A stretch of 64,000 bases of DNA, from positions 103,896 to 167,895 of the forward strand of contig JAFRZE010000003.1 of NCBI GenBank assembly GCA_017442735.1, in the 5' to 3' direction. The notes below the pieces were generated by a model, which searched no databases, was not told where the DNA came from, and worked only from the letters and a program-made list of their open reading frames with translations. Below, in pieces: positions 19,115-27,638 of the stretch. The position numbers and the translations under genes were made by a program. This DNA is from Bacillota bacterium (GTDB taxonomy: Bacteria; Bacillota; Clostridia; Lachnospirales; Bianqueaceae). Within the stretch, counting starts at the first letter, position 1; every line of letters begins with the position of its first letter.

Positions 19115-19144
19115 ATTATACTATACGTCTAACGCATAGTGCAA
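19115..19144 (-). promoter_or_regulatory. lysR-type gene promoter with embedded LysR operator
   Basis: On the minus strand TTGCAC (19139-19144), an 18-bp spacer and TATAAT (19115-19120). The palindrome ACTATaCGT-CTA-ACGcATAGT at 19120-19140 fills the spacer, with one mismatch between arms, and fits the LysR T-N11-A consensus. Binding there should block the lysR-type gene itself. Confidence 0.65.
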
Positions 19145-19157
19145 TACATATCCGGCA

Positions 19158-19187
19158 TTGTACTTTTTCTTTTTCTCATGATATGAT
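19158..19187 (+). promoter_or_regulatory. Promoter of the redox operon
   Basis: TTGTAC (19158-19163), an 18-bp spacer and TATGAT (19182-19187), upstream of the aldo-keto reductase at 19227. The LysR-type palindrome ends 17 bp upstream of the -35 box, a normal activator position. Confidence 0.55.
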
Positions 19188-19226
19188 AAAACCATCAAAA
19201 GAGAAAACCCATAGAAGGAAGCAGAA

Positions 19227-20072
19227 ATGGAATACTTTGAAATGAATAACGGTGTCAGGATGCCTATGGCAGGGATCGGTGTGTTTACCTTTACCCCGGC
19301 GGAAGCGGAAGCTTCTGTAGAAAGCGCTTTGAGGGACGGCGTTCGTCTGGTCGATACGGCGAATGCATATATGAATGAAAGAGGAACGGCCCGCGGGATC
19401 TCGAAGAGCGGCGTCAAACGCGAAGAGGTCTTCCTGGTGACCAAGCTGTGGCCTTCTGTCTATGAGAACGAAAATGCCGTGGATGAGACCCTGGCCAGAC
19501 TGAATACCGAATATATAGATCTTCTGTTCCTGCATCAGCCTACCCGCAACTGGAAAGCCGGCTACCGTCAGATCGAGAAGGCGGTGAAGGAAGGCAAGGT
19601 CAGAGCGATCGGACTTTCCAACTTCAGCCCGGATATGCTGAAAGAAGCCTTTGCATTCGCCGAGATCCAGCCGCAGATGGTCCAGGTGGAAGCGCACCCC
19701 TATTATCCGCAGACAGAACTAAAAGCGCTGCTTAATGAGCACGGGATGGGACTGATGGCTTGGTATCCGCTGGGACACGGCGACAAGAACCTCATCCAGG
19801 AAGAACTGTTCGCTGAACTGGGCAAAAAATACGGAAAGAGCAGTGCCCAGATCATCCTCCGCTGGCATATCCAGGCGGGCAATGTGATCATCCCCGGTTC
19901 CCGGAATCCTCAGCACATCCGCGAGAACTTCGATATTTTCAATTTTGACCTGACCGAAGAAGAGATGGAAAAGATCGCCGCGCTCGACAAGAACACCCCT
20001 TACTACCAGGGAAGCGAAGAAATGCTGGAAAGATATCTTTCCATCGCCCCTGATTTCAACTCACAGGAATAA
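19227..20072 (+). CDS. Aldo/keto reductase
   Basis: 281 residues of the AKR fold, close in style to 2,5-diketo-D-gluconate reductases. The catalytic tetrad is visible: Asp and Tyr in VDTANAYMNE, Lys in LVTKLWPS and His in LLFLHQPTRN. The NADPH-binding C-terminal part shows IIPGSRNPQHIREN. It reduces an aldehyde or ketone with NADPH in the cytoplasm. It is the first gene of a six-gene operon divergent from a LysR regulator; a second AKR lies at 21571. Confidence 0.88.
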   Translation: MEYFEMNNGVRMPMAGIGVFTFTPAEAEASVESALRDGVRLVDTANAYMNERGTARGISKSGVKREEVFLVTKLWPSVYENENAVDETLARLNTEYIDLLFLHQPTRNWKAGYRQIEKAVKEGKVRAIGLSNFSPDMLKEAFAFAEIQPQMVQVEAHPYYPQTELKALLNEHGMGLMAWYPLGHGDKNLIQEELFAELGKKYGKSSAQIILRWHIQAGNVIIPGSRNPQHIRENFDIFNFDLTEEEMEKIAALDKNTPYYQGSEEMLERYLSIAPDFNSQE

Positions 20073-20089
20073 GAAACGGAGACAGGAAA

Positions 20090-20659
20090 ATGAGAAAAGA
20101 ACTTGGAAAATTCCCGGCGGTGTTTCCCATGCCGGTACTGATGGTCGCGGCGTACGATGAAAACGGTTTCGTGAACGTGATGAACGCCGCCTGGGGCATG
20201 GTGGCATCCTCAGACAAGATCGTCCTGTTTTTGGATGAAGATCACAAGACGACCCAGAATATTTTTAAATCTAAAGCTTTTACCGTCTCCCTGGCGGACA
20301 AAGCCCATATGAAAGAAGCGGATTATTTCGGACTGGTGACCGGCAACAAAGTTCCGGATAAATTCACGAAAAGCGGTCTTCATGCCGTAAAGAGCGATAA
20401 GGTGAACGCACCGGTGATCGAAGAGTTCCCGGTTTGCATGGAATGTGAGCTGGCGGAAGTCCTTCACTCCGAGACCATCGAGGGGATCGTAGGAAAGATC
20501 GTTTCCCTCAGTGCGGATGAAAAAGTCCTTGGTGAAAACGGAAAGATCGACCCTGAAAAGCTGGACGCGATCCTGTTCGATCAGTTCCAGGCAGGTTACT
20601 ATACGATCGGCGAAAAAGTCGGACGGGCATGGAATGCCGGTGCCGAATTAGTCAAATAA
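20090..20659 (+). CDS. Flavin reductase-like FMN-binding protein
   Basis: 189 residues of the flavin reductase/flavoredoxin split beta-barrel family. Typical features are PMPVLMVAAYDENGFVNVMNAAW at the start, SSDKIVLFLDEDHKTTQNI and the late FDQFQAGYYTIGEKVGRAW. It probably binds FMN and passes electrons or reduces free flavin. It lies 17 bp after the AKR and 18 bp before the dehydrogenase of the same operon, with RBS GGAGACAGG near the ATG. Confidence 0.82.
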   Translation: MRKELGKFPAVFPMPVLMVAAYDENGFVNVMNAAWGMVASSDKIVLFLDEDHKTTQNIFKSKAFTVSLADKAHMKEADYFGLVTGNKVPDKFTKSGLHAVKSDKVNAPVIEEFPVCMECELAEVLHSETIEGIVGKIVSLSADEKVLGENGKIDPEKLDAILFDQFQAGYYTIGEKVGRAWNAGAELVK

Positions 20660-20677
20660 GTGAAAAGGAGAATCCTC

Positions 20678-21550
20678 ATGGAAGCAAAAAAAGTAGGATT
20701 TATCGGACTTGGAAACATGGGTATGCCCATGGCACGCAATCTTCTGAAGAAGGCGGGAAGCCTGGTGGCATTCAACCGCTCTCAGGAAAAAACTATGGAG
20801 ATCATGAAAGAAGGCGCTGAGGCAGCAGAAAATGCAGCAGATGTCGCGAAAAAGGCAGATATTATCTTCCTATCTCTTCCCGGTCCCGCTCAGGTCGATG
20901 AAGTCGTGAGAGTCCTGATCGAGAACGGAAAAGAAGGGCAGATCATCGTGGACCTCAGCACAGTTTCCCCGAAGCTCAATCGGGAGATGTCAGCACTTGG
21001 ACAGACAAAAGGTATACAGTATATCGATGTGCCCGTATCCGGCGGGCCTGCAGGAGCAGCGAACGGGACTCTGTCACTGATGATCGGCGCTTCCGAGGAG
21101 GAATTCACCTCGCTGGGACTGAAAGAATATACCGATACCTTTGGAGATAAGTATTTCTATATGGGTGGCCGTGGAAACGGCAACGCCATCAAGATCATCA
21201 ACAATTACATGGCTTTCGCCGCTCAGGTCATCAACGGCGAAGCGCTGGCGATGGCGGACACGCTGGGTATTTCCCAGGAAGCTTTCTATGAAGTCACGAC
21301 CAAATCCTCAGGTAACAACATGATCCTGGGAGCGAAAAAGCAGAAGATCCTCTCCGGGGACTACAAACCCGGCTTTGCCCTGGATCTCGTCGTCAAGGAC
21401 CTGGAACTTGCCCGCCAGCTTTGCCAGGATGAAGAGATCCCGAACTTCACTCTGAATACGGCGCTCCAGTTTTACCGCATCGCTCAGGCAAAAGGCTATG
21501 GAAAGGAAGACTCTTCGGCAGTCATCCGGACTATCCGTGAACTTCATTAA
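20678..21550 (+). CDS. NAD(P)-dependent beta-hydroxyacid dehydrogenase (3-hydroxyisobutyrate/tartronate semialdehyde type)
   Basis: 290 residues. The Rossmann motif is GFIGLGNMGMPMARNLLK. The substrate-binding signature is DVPVSGGPAGAANGTLSLM, and the catalytic lysine lies in GNAIKIINNYM, with the C-terminal helical domain following. It interconverts a beta-hydroxy acid and its semialdehyde using NAD(P). The start at 20678 is set by AAAAGGAG seven bases upstream; an upstream in-frame start codon overlaps this RBS. It sits between flavin reductase and second aldo-keto reductase genes. Confidence 0.87.
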   Translation: MEAKKVGFIGLGNMGMPMARNLLKKAGSLVAFNRSQEKTMEIMKEGAEAAENAADVAKKADIIFLSLPGPAQVDEVVRVLIENGKEGQIIVDLSTVSPKLNREMSALGQTKGIQYIDVPVSGGPAGAANGTLSLMIGASEEEFTSLGLKEYTDTFGDKYFYMGGRGNGNAIKIINNYMAFAAQVINGEALAMADTLGISQEAFYEVTTKSSGNNMILGAKKQKILSGDYKPGFALDLVVKDLELARQLCQDEEIPNFTLNTALQFYRIAQAKGYGKEDSSAVIRTIRELH

Positions 21551-21570
21551 GTGGAATTAGGAGAGTGACG

Positions 21571-22413
21571 ATGAATAATCAGATGGTATTAAACAATGGA
21601 GTGGTTATTCCGCAGCTTGGATTTGGGACCATCGGCCAGGAAGGGGATCTGATCACCGATAACGTAGCGTTTGCACTGAATCATGGGTATAAACTCATCG
21701 ATACCGCGAACCGGTACGGGAATGAGGTGGAAGTAGGACGAGGTTTGAAGAAGTCCGGACTTGCCAGAGACCAGTATTTTGTAGAGACTAAATTGGGCCC
21801 GACCCTGTATGAGAACGACAGTGCCATCGACGAGACACTGAAACGCCTGAATGTTGATTATATTGATGTTATGCTGCTGCATCATCCGGTCAATAACTAT
21901 ATCTACGCCTATCAGATGCTAGAGAAAGCTTATAAGGAAGGGAAACTGCGTGCCATCGGCGTTTCCAATTTTACGGTGGAGCAGTTGAAAGATCTTCTCA
22001 GCAAGTGTGAGATCGTCCCGGCTGTCATGCAGGTGGAGTGCCATCCATATTATCCGGCGGAAGCAGTGAAGCCCTTCTGTGAGGAGAAGGGGATCAGGCT
22101 TCAGTCATGGTTTCCTCTGGGGCATGGCAATAAAGAGCTGTTTGTGGAGCCTGCCATTGTAAAGATCGCGGAGAAGTATCAGAAGAGTACCGCGCAGGTG
22201 ATCCTTCGCTGGCATACGCAGATGGGCTTTGGCCTGGTTCCCGGAAGTCGTTCATTTGGACATATCGAAGAAAATGCCAGGATTTTCGACTTTGCGATGA
22301 CGGATGAAGAAATCGCACAGATCACTGCGCTGAGCAAACATGAGCCGATCTATAAGGTGACACCGGAGTCTTTAGCGCGCCTGGCTGTCACAAAGTGCAA
22401 TTTTGAGGATTGA
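21571..22413 (+). CDS. Aldo/keto reductase, second copy
   Basis: 280 residues of the AKR fold. The tetrad is present: IDTANRYGNE (Asp, Tyr), VETKLGPTLYE (Lys) and VMLLHHPVNN (His). The cofactor region reads LVPGSRSFGHIEEN. It is related to, but clearly diverged from, the AKR at 19227 of the same operon, so the two probably have different substrates. The ATG at 21571 is preferred over the GTG six bases upstream because TAGGAGAG lies at the right distance from it. It ends 4 bp before the next gene. Confidence 0.87.
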   Translation: MNNQMVLNNGVVIPQLGFGTIGQEGDLITDNVAFALNHGYKLIDTANRYGNEVEVGRGLKKSGLARDQYFVETKLGPTLYENDSAIDETLKRLNVDYIDVMLLHHPVNNYIYAYQMLEKAYKEGKLRAIGVSNFTVEQLKDLLSKCEIVPAVMQVECHPYYPAEAVKPFCEEKGIRLQSWFPLGHGNKELFVEPAIVKIAEKYQKSTAQVILRWHTQMGFGLVPGSRSFGHIEENARIFDFAMTDEEIAQITALSKHEPIYKVTPESLARLAVTKCNFED

Positions 22414-22417
22414 AACA

Positions 22418-23287
22418 ATGGGAAAATATGATCGTTACGCAAAGATCCAGGGTGTGATCAACGATCCTGCGTTTCAGGGGTTTGGACAGCTGCTGTTTCC
22501 GGTAGATGAAGGATTCTACAGTGGAAGCACACTGGAGCAGTTTACGATGGTTTTCTATAATTACCACGATCCGTTTAAAACGGTGGAGATCGTAAACACG
22601 TTGGAGGAGAGAGCTTCCGCAGGGGAAAAAGTTTTCTTTGATATCTATTCTCCTGAGGAAAAGAAGAATGATCCTACAAAGGAGAAGACAGGATTATTCT
22701 TCTTTCAAGGCGATCCCGGAGCGAAAACAGCGGTGGTCATAGCCGGCGGCGGCCAGATGTTTGTCGGCGCCATGCATGATAGTTTCCCGCATGCGCTGGA
22801 GCTGTCAAAGATGGGATACAATGCTTTCTGTCCCATCTACCGCGCGGGTATGCATGCAAATGAAGACATGGCCAGAGCTATCGTTTTCCTGTTTGAACAT
22901 GCGGAGGAGCTGCAGATCGACCTCACCGGCTATTCCGTCTGGGGAGGTTCCGCCGGAGCGCGGATGGCTGCGATGGCCGGGTCTTTTACCACCAGGCAGC
23001 TCGGAGAACAGGAAGAGTGCCCTCGTCCGGCAACAGTCGTTCTGCAGTACACCGGGCTTTCCGAAGTCTTTGGAAATGAACCGCCTACGTTTGCCTGTGT
23101 GGGTATGAATGACTGGATCGCCAACTATCAGGTAATGCAGGAGCGGATCGAAAAGATACGGAAAAGCGGAACACCCTGTGAGATCGAAGTATATCCGGGG
23201 ATGCCGCATGGGTTCGGGATCGGAACAGGTACAGCGGCCGACGGATGGGTCCGGCGCGCCGCGGATTTCTGGAAGAAAAACAGCTGA
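22418..23287 (+). CDS. Alpha/beta hydrolase (esterase/acetylhydrolase-like)
   Basis: 289 residues. AVVIAGGGQMFVGAM gives the HGGG-like oxyanion region, and VWGGSAGARMAAM is the nucleophile elbow with Ser178. PTFACVGMNDWI may hold the Asp, and GMPHGFGIGTGTAADGW holds the His. The arrangement is that of the alpha/beta hydrolase fold-3 / acetyl-xylan-esterase-like group. It lies four bases after the second AKR in the redox operon and may release the acid or alcohol part of the operon's substrate; this is inference. Confidence 0.78.
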   Translation: MGKYDRYAKIQGVINDPAFQGFGQLLFPVDEGFYSGSTLEQFTMVFYNYHDPFKTVEIVNTLEERASAGEKVFFDIYSPEEKKNDPTKEKTGLFFFQGDPGAKTAVVIAGGGQMFVGAMHDSFPHALELSKMGYNAFCPIYRAGMHANEDMARAIVFLFEHAEELQIDLTGYSVWGGSAGARMAAMAGSFTTRQLGEQEECPRPATVVLQYTGLSEVFGNEPPTFACVGMNDWIANYQVMQERIEKIRKSGTPCEIEVYPGMPHGFGIGTGTAADGWVRRAADFWKKNS

Positions 23288-23307
23288 TTTTTAAGAGGAG
23301 GACTGAA

Positions 23308-23934
23308 ATGAAAGTTTTGATGATCAACGGAAGCCCCAAAGCGAACGGATGTATCGCGACAGCATTCAAGATCGCGAAAGAGATATTTGATGCCGAAGGG
23401 ATCGAGACAGAAGTCGTCCATATCGGGAATAAGGATATCCGTGGATGTATTGCCTGCCTTAGCTGCAGGAAGACTGGAAAATGTGTCTTCAATGATCTCG
23501 TCAATGAAACTGCACCAAAGCTTCGTGAAGCGGATGGTGTGATCGTAGGAAGCCCGGTATATTTCGGTATGCCGAATGGGACAGCGCTTTCTTTCATGCA
23601 GCGCCTGTTTTACAGCGCTGGTGTGGATACCCGGATGAAGGTCGGCGCTTCGGTCGTTTCCTGCCGTCGCGGCGGGAACAGCGGAACCTACCAGACCATG
23701 AACATGATCTTCGGTATGACCGGAATGCCGCTTGCTCCCAGTTCCTACTGGAACGATGTCCATGGCTACACCGCGGACGATGTCTATGCTGATATCGAAG
23801 GCGTCCAGACCATGAAAAACCTGGCCCATAACATGGTATTCATGATGAAAGCCATTGCGGACGGAAAAGAGACCTATGGTATGCCGGAGAGAGAATCCGG
23901 TTCCCGCCGTAACTTCGTCTATGAAAATCAGTAA
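23308..23934 (+). CDS. Iron-sulfur flavoprotein-like NAD(P)H-dependent oxidoreductase
   Basis: 208 residues of the flavodoxin-like NADPH-dependent FMN reductase fold: MKVLMINGSPKANGCIATAF binds the FMN phosphate and VGSPVYFGMPNG is the second flavin loop. Near residue 50 there is GCIACLSCRKTGKCVFND, a CX2CX2CX5C pattern like the compact cluster motif of the iron-sulfur flavoprotein (Isf) family, so a [4Fe-4S] cluster next to FMN is plausible. AAGAGGAGG sets the ATG at 23308. It is the last gene of the redox operon and is followed by a terminator. Confidence 0.8.
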   Translation: MKVLMINGSPKANGCIATAFKIAKEIFDAEGIETEVVHIGNKDIRGCIACLSCRKTGKCVFNDLVNETAPKLREADGVIVGSPVYFGMPNGTALSFMQRLFYSAGVDTRMKVGASVVSCRRGGNSGTYQTMNMIFGMTGMPLAPSSYWNDVHGYTADDVYADIEGVQTMKNLAHNMVFMMKAIADGKETYGMPERESGSRRNFVYENQ

Positions 23935-23954
23935 ACAGTGAACGAATAGACAGG

Positions 23955-23981
23955 GACCGCAGTTTTGCGGTCTCTTTTTTC
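23955..23981 (+). terminator. Terminator of the redox operon
   Basis: GACCGCA (23955-23961) pairs with TGCGGTC (23966-23972) around a GTTT loop, followed by TCTTTTTTCTT. A classical rho-independent terminator 21 bp after the last gene. Confidence 0.88.
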
Positions 23982-24046
23982 TTGTGATATGGTCAGCCGC
24001 ATGATAGAATAGACATAGATTATCATATAAGATGAGAGGCGTGGTT

Positions 24047-24898
24047 ATGCGATTTACTTATCTTGGAACCGCGGCAGCGGAAGGCTGGCCGGCGGTTTTC
24101 TGCAACTGCAGTTTCTGTAAAGAAGCGGCCAGACTGGGAGGAAAGAACATCCGGACAAGATCACAGGCTTTGATAAACGAAGATCTTCTGATCGATCTTC
24201 CGCCGGACACCTACATGCATAAGCTGCAGCGGGGTCTGGATCTTTCCAAAGTCAGATATCTTCTGATCACTCACATGCACATGGATCACTTTTATCCGCA
24301 GGAACTGACGGTGCGCGGAGGGGTCTACAGCCATGAAATGGTCAGTGAACATCTGGACATCTTCTGTGCCAAGGAGACAAAGGATTTCTTCTTTGAAGTC
24401 TCCGGATGGGAACTGGAAGAGGCCAGCCGGATGCAGATGGAGTGGCATATCCTTCATCCGTTCGAGACGGTACAGACCGGACCATACCGGATCACACCAC
24501 TGCCGGCTTCCCACATGAGGGAAGGCAACGAACCTTTCATCTATCATATCCGGGATGAGCAGGGAAAGTCTGTTCTTTACCTGCATGACAGCGGATATTA
24601 TAAAGATGAAGTCTGGGCATATTTTAAAAAGACGGCGAAAGAAGAAGGCCCCGTCTCGATGATAAGCTTCGACTCGACGAGCGGCTACAAAGAAACGGAC
24701 CACCGCGCGCATATGGGATTCGCGGAAGTCTTCCGGGTGAAGGACCGGATGAAAGAACTTGGACTGATCGGACCGGAGACGGTCTGTGTCATGAATCATT
24801 TCTCGCATAACGGCCAGTGGCTGTATGATGAAATGGTAGAGCATGCCGCGCCGCAAGGCTGTCTGGTTTCCTATGACGGAATGAAGCTGGAAATCTAA
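24047..24898 (+). CDS. MBL-fold metallohydrolase (PhnP-like)
   Basis: 283 residues. The metal motif HxHxDH is seen in LLITHMHMDHFYP, and the N-terminus MRFTYLGTAAAEGWPAVFCNC is the beta-lactamase-fold start typical of PhnP-like phosphodiesterases. Later ligands are PASHMREGNEPFIY, YLHDSGYY and CVMNHFSHNGQ. It probably hydrolyses a phosphodiester or a cyclic sugar phosphate in the cytoplasm. GAGAGGCG upstream favours ATG 24047. It lies 19 bp before the GH106-like glycosidase, so the two are likely co-transcribed. Confidence 0.82.
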   Translation: MRFTYLGTAAAEGWPAVFCNCSFCKEAARLGGKNIRTRSQALINEDLLIDLPPDTYMHKLQRGLDLSKVRYLLITHMHMDHFYPQELTVRGGVYSHEMVSEHLDIFCAKETKDFFFEVSGWELEEASRMQMEWHILHPFETVQTGPYRITPLPASHMREGNEPFIYHIRDEQGKSVLYLHDSGYYKDEVWAYFKKTAKEEGPVSMISFDSTSGYKETDHRAHMGFAEVFRVKDRMKELGLIGPETVCVMNHFSHNGQWLYDEMVEHAAPQGCLVSYDGMKLEI

Positions 24899-24917
24899 TC
24901 GATTTTAGGAGGAAGAA

Positions 24918-27632
24918 ATGTCATTACAACAGCTATTGCTTGGGAGAGAAGACAATCATATCCTGCCGTTTTTCTGGCAGAGAGGAGAAGATGAACAGAC
25001 ACTTCGTCACTATATGCGCGTGATCCATGAAGCGAATATCGGAGCGGTCTGTGTGGAGAGCCGACCTCATCCGGACTTTTGCGGTCCCAAATGGTGGGCT
25101 GATATGGATGCGATCCTGGATGAGGCGAAGAGACTGGGGATGAAGGTCTGGATCCTGGACGATTCGCATTTCCCGACCGGCTACGCCAACGGGGCAATGG
25201 AGCAGGCAGATCCTTCGCTTTGCCGCCAGAGCCTGGTCATACAATATGTAGAGATTCCGGACGATCAGGAGAAGATCTGCCTTCAGAAGGCGGATTACCG
25301 GAAAGCCGGTCCTTTTACCCCGAACATGATGGAAGGCTTTATGCTGGGCACCCAGGCGCCTCCGCGCGAATTTGACGACGATCAGCTGGTCGCGGTCGTC
25401 GCGTTAAAGGAGGGAGGCCGTCCGGATGATCTGATCGATCTTTCGGATCAGCTGGGCAAAGATACGATCACGTTTGAGAAGCCGGATGAAGGTACATGGA
25501 AGATCGCGGTCCTTCACCTTACCAGAAACCGTGGGCCTCACCGGAACTATATCAACATGATGGATAAAGCTTCCTGCCGAAAGCTGATAGAAGCGGTCTA
25601 CGAGCCGCACTGGGCGCATTACCGGGCGGAATTCGGCAAGACGATCGCCGGGTTTTTCTCGGATGAGCCGGAGATCGGCAACGGCCATCTGTATGAGTTC
25701 GGCAAGAAGATCGGTGAGCTGGATGATCAGGCCTGGAGCGACGCCGTGGGAGAGCAGTTGAGAGCTCGCTGGGGAAGCGACTATACCAGGTTCCTTCCTC
25801 TGATTTTTGATCAGGACTTTGACCGGGACCTGCAGGCGAAAGTCCGTGCGGACTATATGGATGTCGTGACGCGCCTGGTGGAGGAATGCTTCTCATTCCA
25901 GCTCGGTGACTGGTGCCGCGCGCACGGAGTCATGTATATCGGGCATCTGATTGAGGATGACCACCAGCATACCCGGACCGGTTCCAGTCTGGGCCACTAT
26001 TTCCGCGGCCTTGCCGGACAGGATATGGCCGGCGTAGATGATATCGGCGGACAGGTGTTGCCGCAGAGAGAAGACATCGGCCCCGGAAACTTCATGCATC
26101 CGGTCAGAGACGGTGAATTCTGGCATTATACCCTGGGCAAGCTTGCCGCTTCCATGGCAACGATCGATCCGCTCAAACAGGGAAGAGCCATGTGTGAGGC
26201 TTTCGGCGCTTATGGCTGGTCAGAGGGCGTACGGCTGGAGAAATACATCGCGGATCACCTGATGGTGCGCGGGATCAATTATTATGTGCCGCATGCCTTC
26301 AGCGCGCAGCCGTTCCCGGATCCGGACTGCCCGCCGCATTTCTACGCGCACGGACATAATCCGCAGTACCGTCATTTCGGAGCGCTGATGAAATATATGA
26401 ACCGGGTCTGTACGCTGATCTCAGACGGACAGGCGGTCATCCCCGCGGCGATCCTGTACAACGCGGAAGCCGACTGGACGGGAGACATGATGTATCTGCA
26501 AAAGCCTGCGATCGAACTGTACGACCGGCAGATCGACTATCATTTTATCCCAGCGGATGTCTTTACCGATGAGAAGTATAAGGCGGAGCTTGGGTCAAAA
26601 CTGCGCATCGGGCAGCAGGAGTATCAGGTGCTGATCGTCCCGTATATGGAATACATCCCAGCCGCGGCGGTACGGGCAGCACTCCGGCTGGCGGAGGAAG
26701 GTTTCCCGGTCATTTTTGTGGACGCGCTGCCATCCGGCACAGTGGAAGAAGGACATCATGATCCGCTGATCGTGTCGCTGCAGGAAAAGGCAGAAGAAGG
26801 GAAGATACAGATCTCCCTTCTGGTGGAACTGGGCAAGAGCCTTCAGGCACAGGGGATCCGGGATGCCGTGATCGAACCTGCCAGTGACCGGATCCGAGTC
26901 TATCATTATTATAACGATGACCATTTCTATATGTTCGTTAACGAAGCGGCTGAAGCATGGGAAGGCACAGTCTCGGTGGAGCTTCCGTGGGCTGCGAGTT
27001 TGTATGATGCCTGGTCCAATCAGGTGATTGGAACATTTGAGGGTCCGGATGGGCTGAGCCCAGACGGGAAAATGCGGAAGATCCCGCTTCGGCTGGAACC
27101 TTTGCAGAGCCTCTTCCTCTTCGACGGGAATGATTTCTCCCTTTCACTGGGTGATCCGGCACTGTCCGGCCAGGGTTATCCGCAAGGAGCGGAGAAAGAA
27201 GACTTTAGTGAAGGCTGGAGCCGGAGTCTTTGCAAATCGATCGACTATCCGGCTTTTGGCGCAGCAAAAACCATCTGCCTGCCGGATGATCTGGCAGAGG
27301 AGGAACCACTGTTCTCGGGCTTTGTCCGCTATGAAAAGAACCTGACCGTGACCGGCCAGGTTCCCAAGACCTATCTGGAGATCTCCGACGCCTATGAAGG
27401 CGTGGAAGTGTTCGTGAACGGAAAGAGTCAGGGGATCCAGATCGTCCCGACGTTCCGCTATGACCTGACGAAAGCTTTGCAGGAAGGCGTCAATCTGATC
27501 CGGATCGAAGTCGCGACGACACTGGAACGCGAGGCACAGGCATTCCCGGATCGTTTCAGCGGGATGATCCCCAAGGAGCCGGTGACTGTTCCTTCCGGTA
27601 TCAACGGGAAAGTGACGCTGATCCGCCTTTAA
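24918..27632 (+). CDS. Glycoside hydrolase, GH106-like (putative alpha-L-rhamnosidase superfamily)
   Basis: 904 residues, no signal peptide. The N-terminal barrel starts with HILPFFWQRGEDEQTLRHYM, ANIGAVCVESRPHPDF and LGMKVWILDDSHFPTGYANG, the pattern of GH106 and related large glycosyl hydrolases. The motif GFFSDEPEIGNG carries the probable catalytic acids, and QGRAMCEAFGAYGW continues the barrel. The C-terminal third holds a galactose-binding-like beta domain (VEVFVNGKSQGIQIVPTFRYD). Family assignment is by pattern memory, so the substrate (rhamnosyl or another sugar) stays open. AGGAGG precedes the ATG. Its stop codon is 6 bp from the end of the convergent PrpR-like gene, with no visible terminator between. 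Confidence 0.75.
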   Translation: MSLQQLLLGREDNHILPFFWQRGEDEQTLRHYMRVIHEANIGAVCVESRPHPDFCGPKWWADMDAILDEAKRLGMKVWILDDSHFPTGYANGAMEQADPSLCRQSLVIQYVEIPDDQEKICLQKADYRKAGPFTPNMMEGFMLGTQAPPREFDDDQLVAVVALKEGGRPDDLIDLSDQLGKDTITFEKPDEGTWKIAVLHLTRNRGPHRNYINMMDKASCRKLIEAVYEPHWAHYRAEFGKTIAGFFSDEPEIGNGHLYEFGKKIGELDDQAWSDAVGEQLRARWGSDYTRFLPLIFDQDFDRDLQAKVRADYMDVVTRLVEECFSFQLGDWCRAHGVMYIGHLIEDDHQHTRTGSSLGHYFRGLAGQDMAGVDDIGGQVLPQREDIGPGNFMHPVRDGEFWHYTLGKLAASMATIDPLKQGRAMCEAFGAYGWSEGVRLEKYIADHLMVRGINYYVPHAFSAQPFPDPDCPPHFYAHGHNPQYRHFGALMKYMNRVCTLISDGQAVIPAAILYNAEADWTGDMMYLQKPAIELYDRQIDYHFIPADVFTDEKYKAELGSKLRIGQQEYQVLIVPYMEYIPAAAVRAALRLAEEGFPVIFVDALPSGTVEEGHHDPLIVSLQEKAEEGKIQISLLVELGKSLQAQGIRDAVIEPASDRIRVYHYYNDDHFYMFVNEAAEAWEGTVSVELPWAASLYDAWSNQVIGTFEGPDGLSPDGKMRKIPLRLEPLQSLFLFDGNDFSLSLGDPALSGQGYPQGAEKEDFSEGWSRSLCKSIDYPAFGAAKTICLPDDLAEEEPLFSGFVRYEKNLTVTGQVPKTYLEISDAYEGVEVFVNGKSQGIQIVPTFRYDLTKALQEGVNLIRIEVATTLEREAQAFPDRFSGMIPKEPVTVPSGINGKVTLIRL

Positions 27633-27638
27633 GAAATT

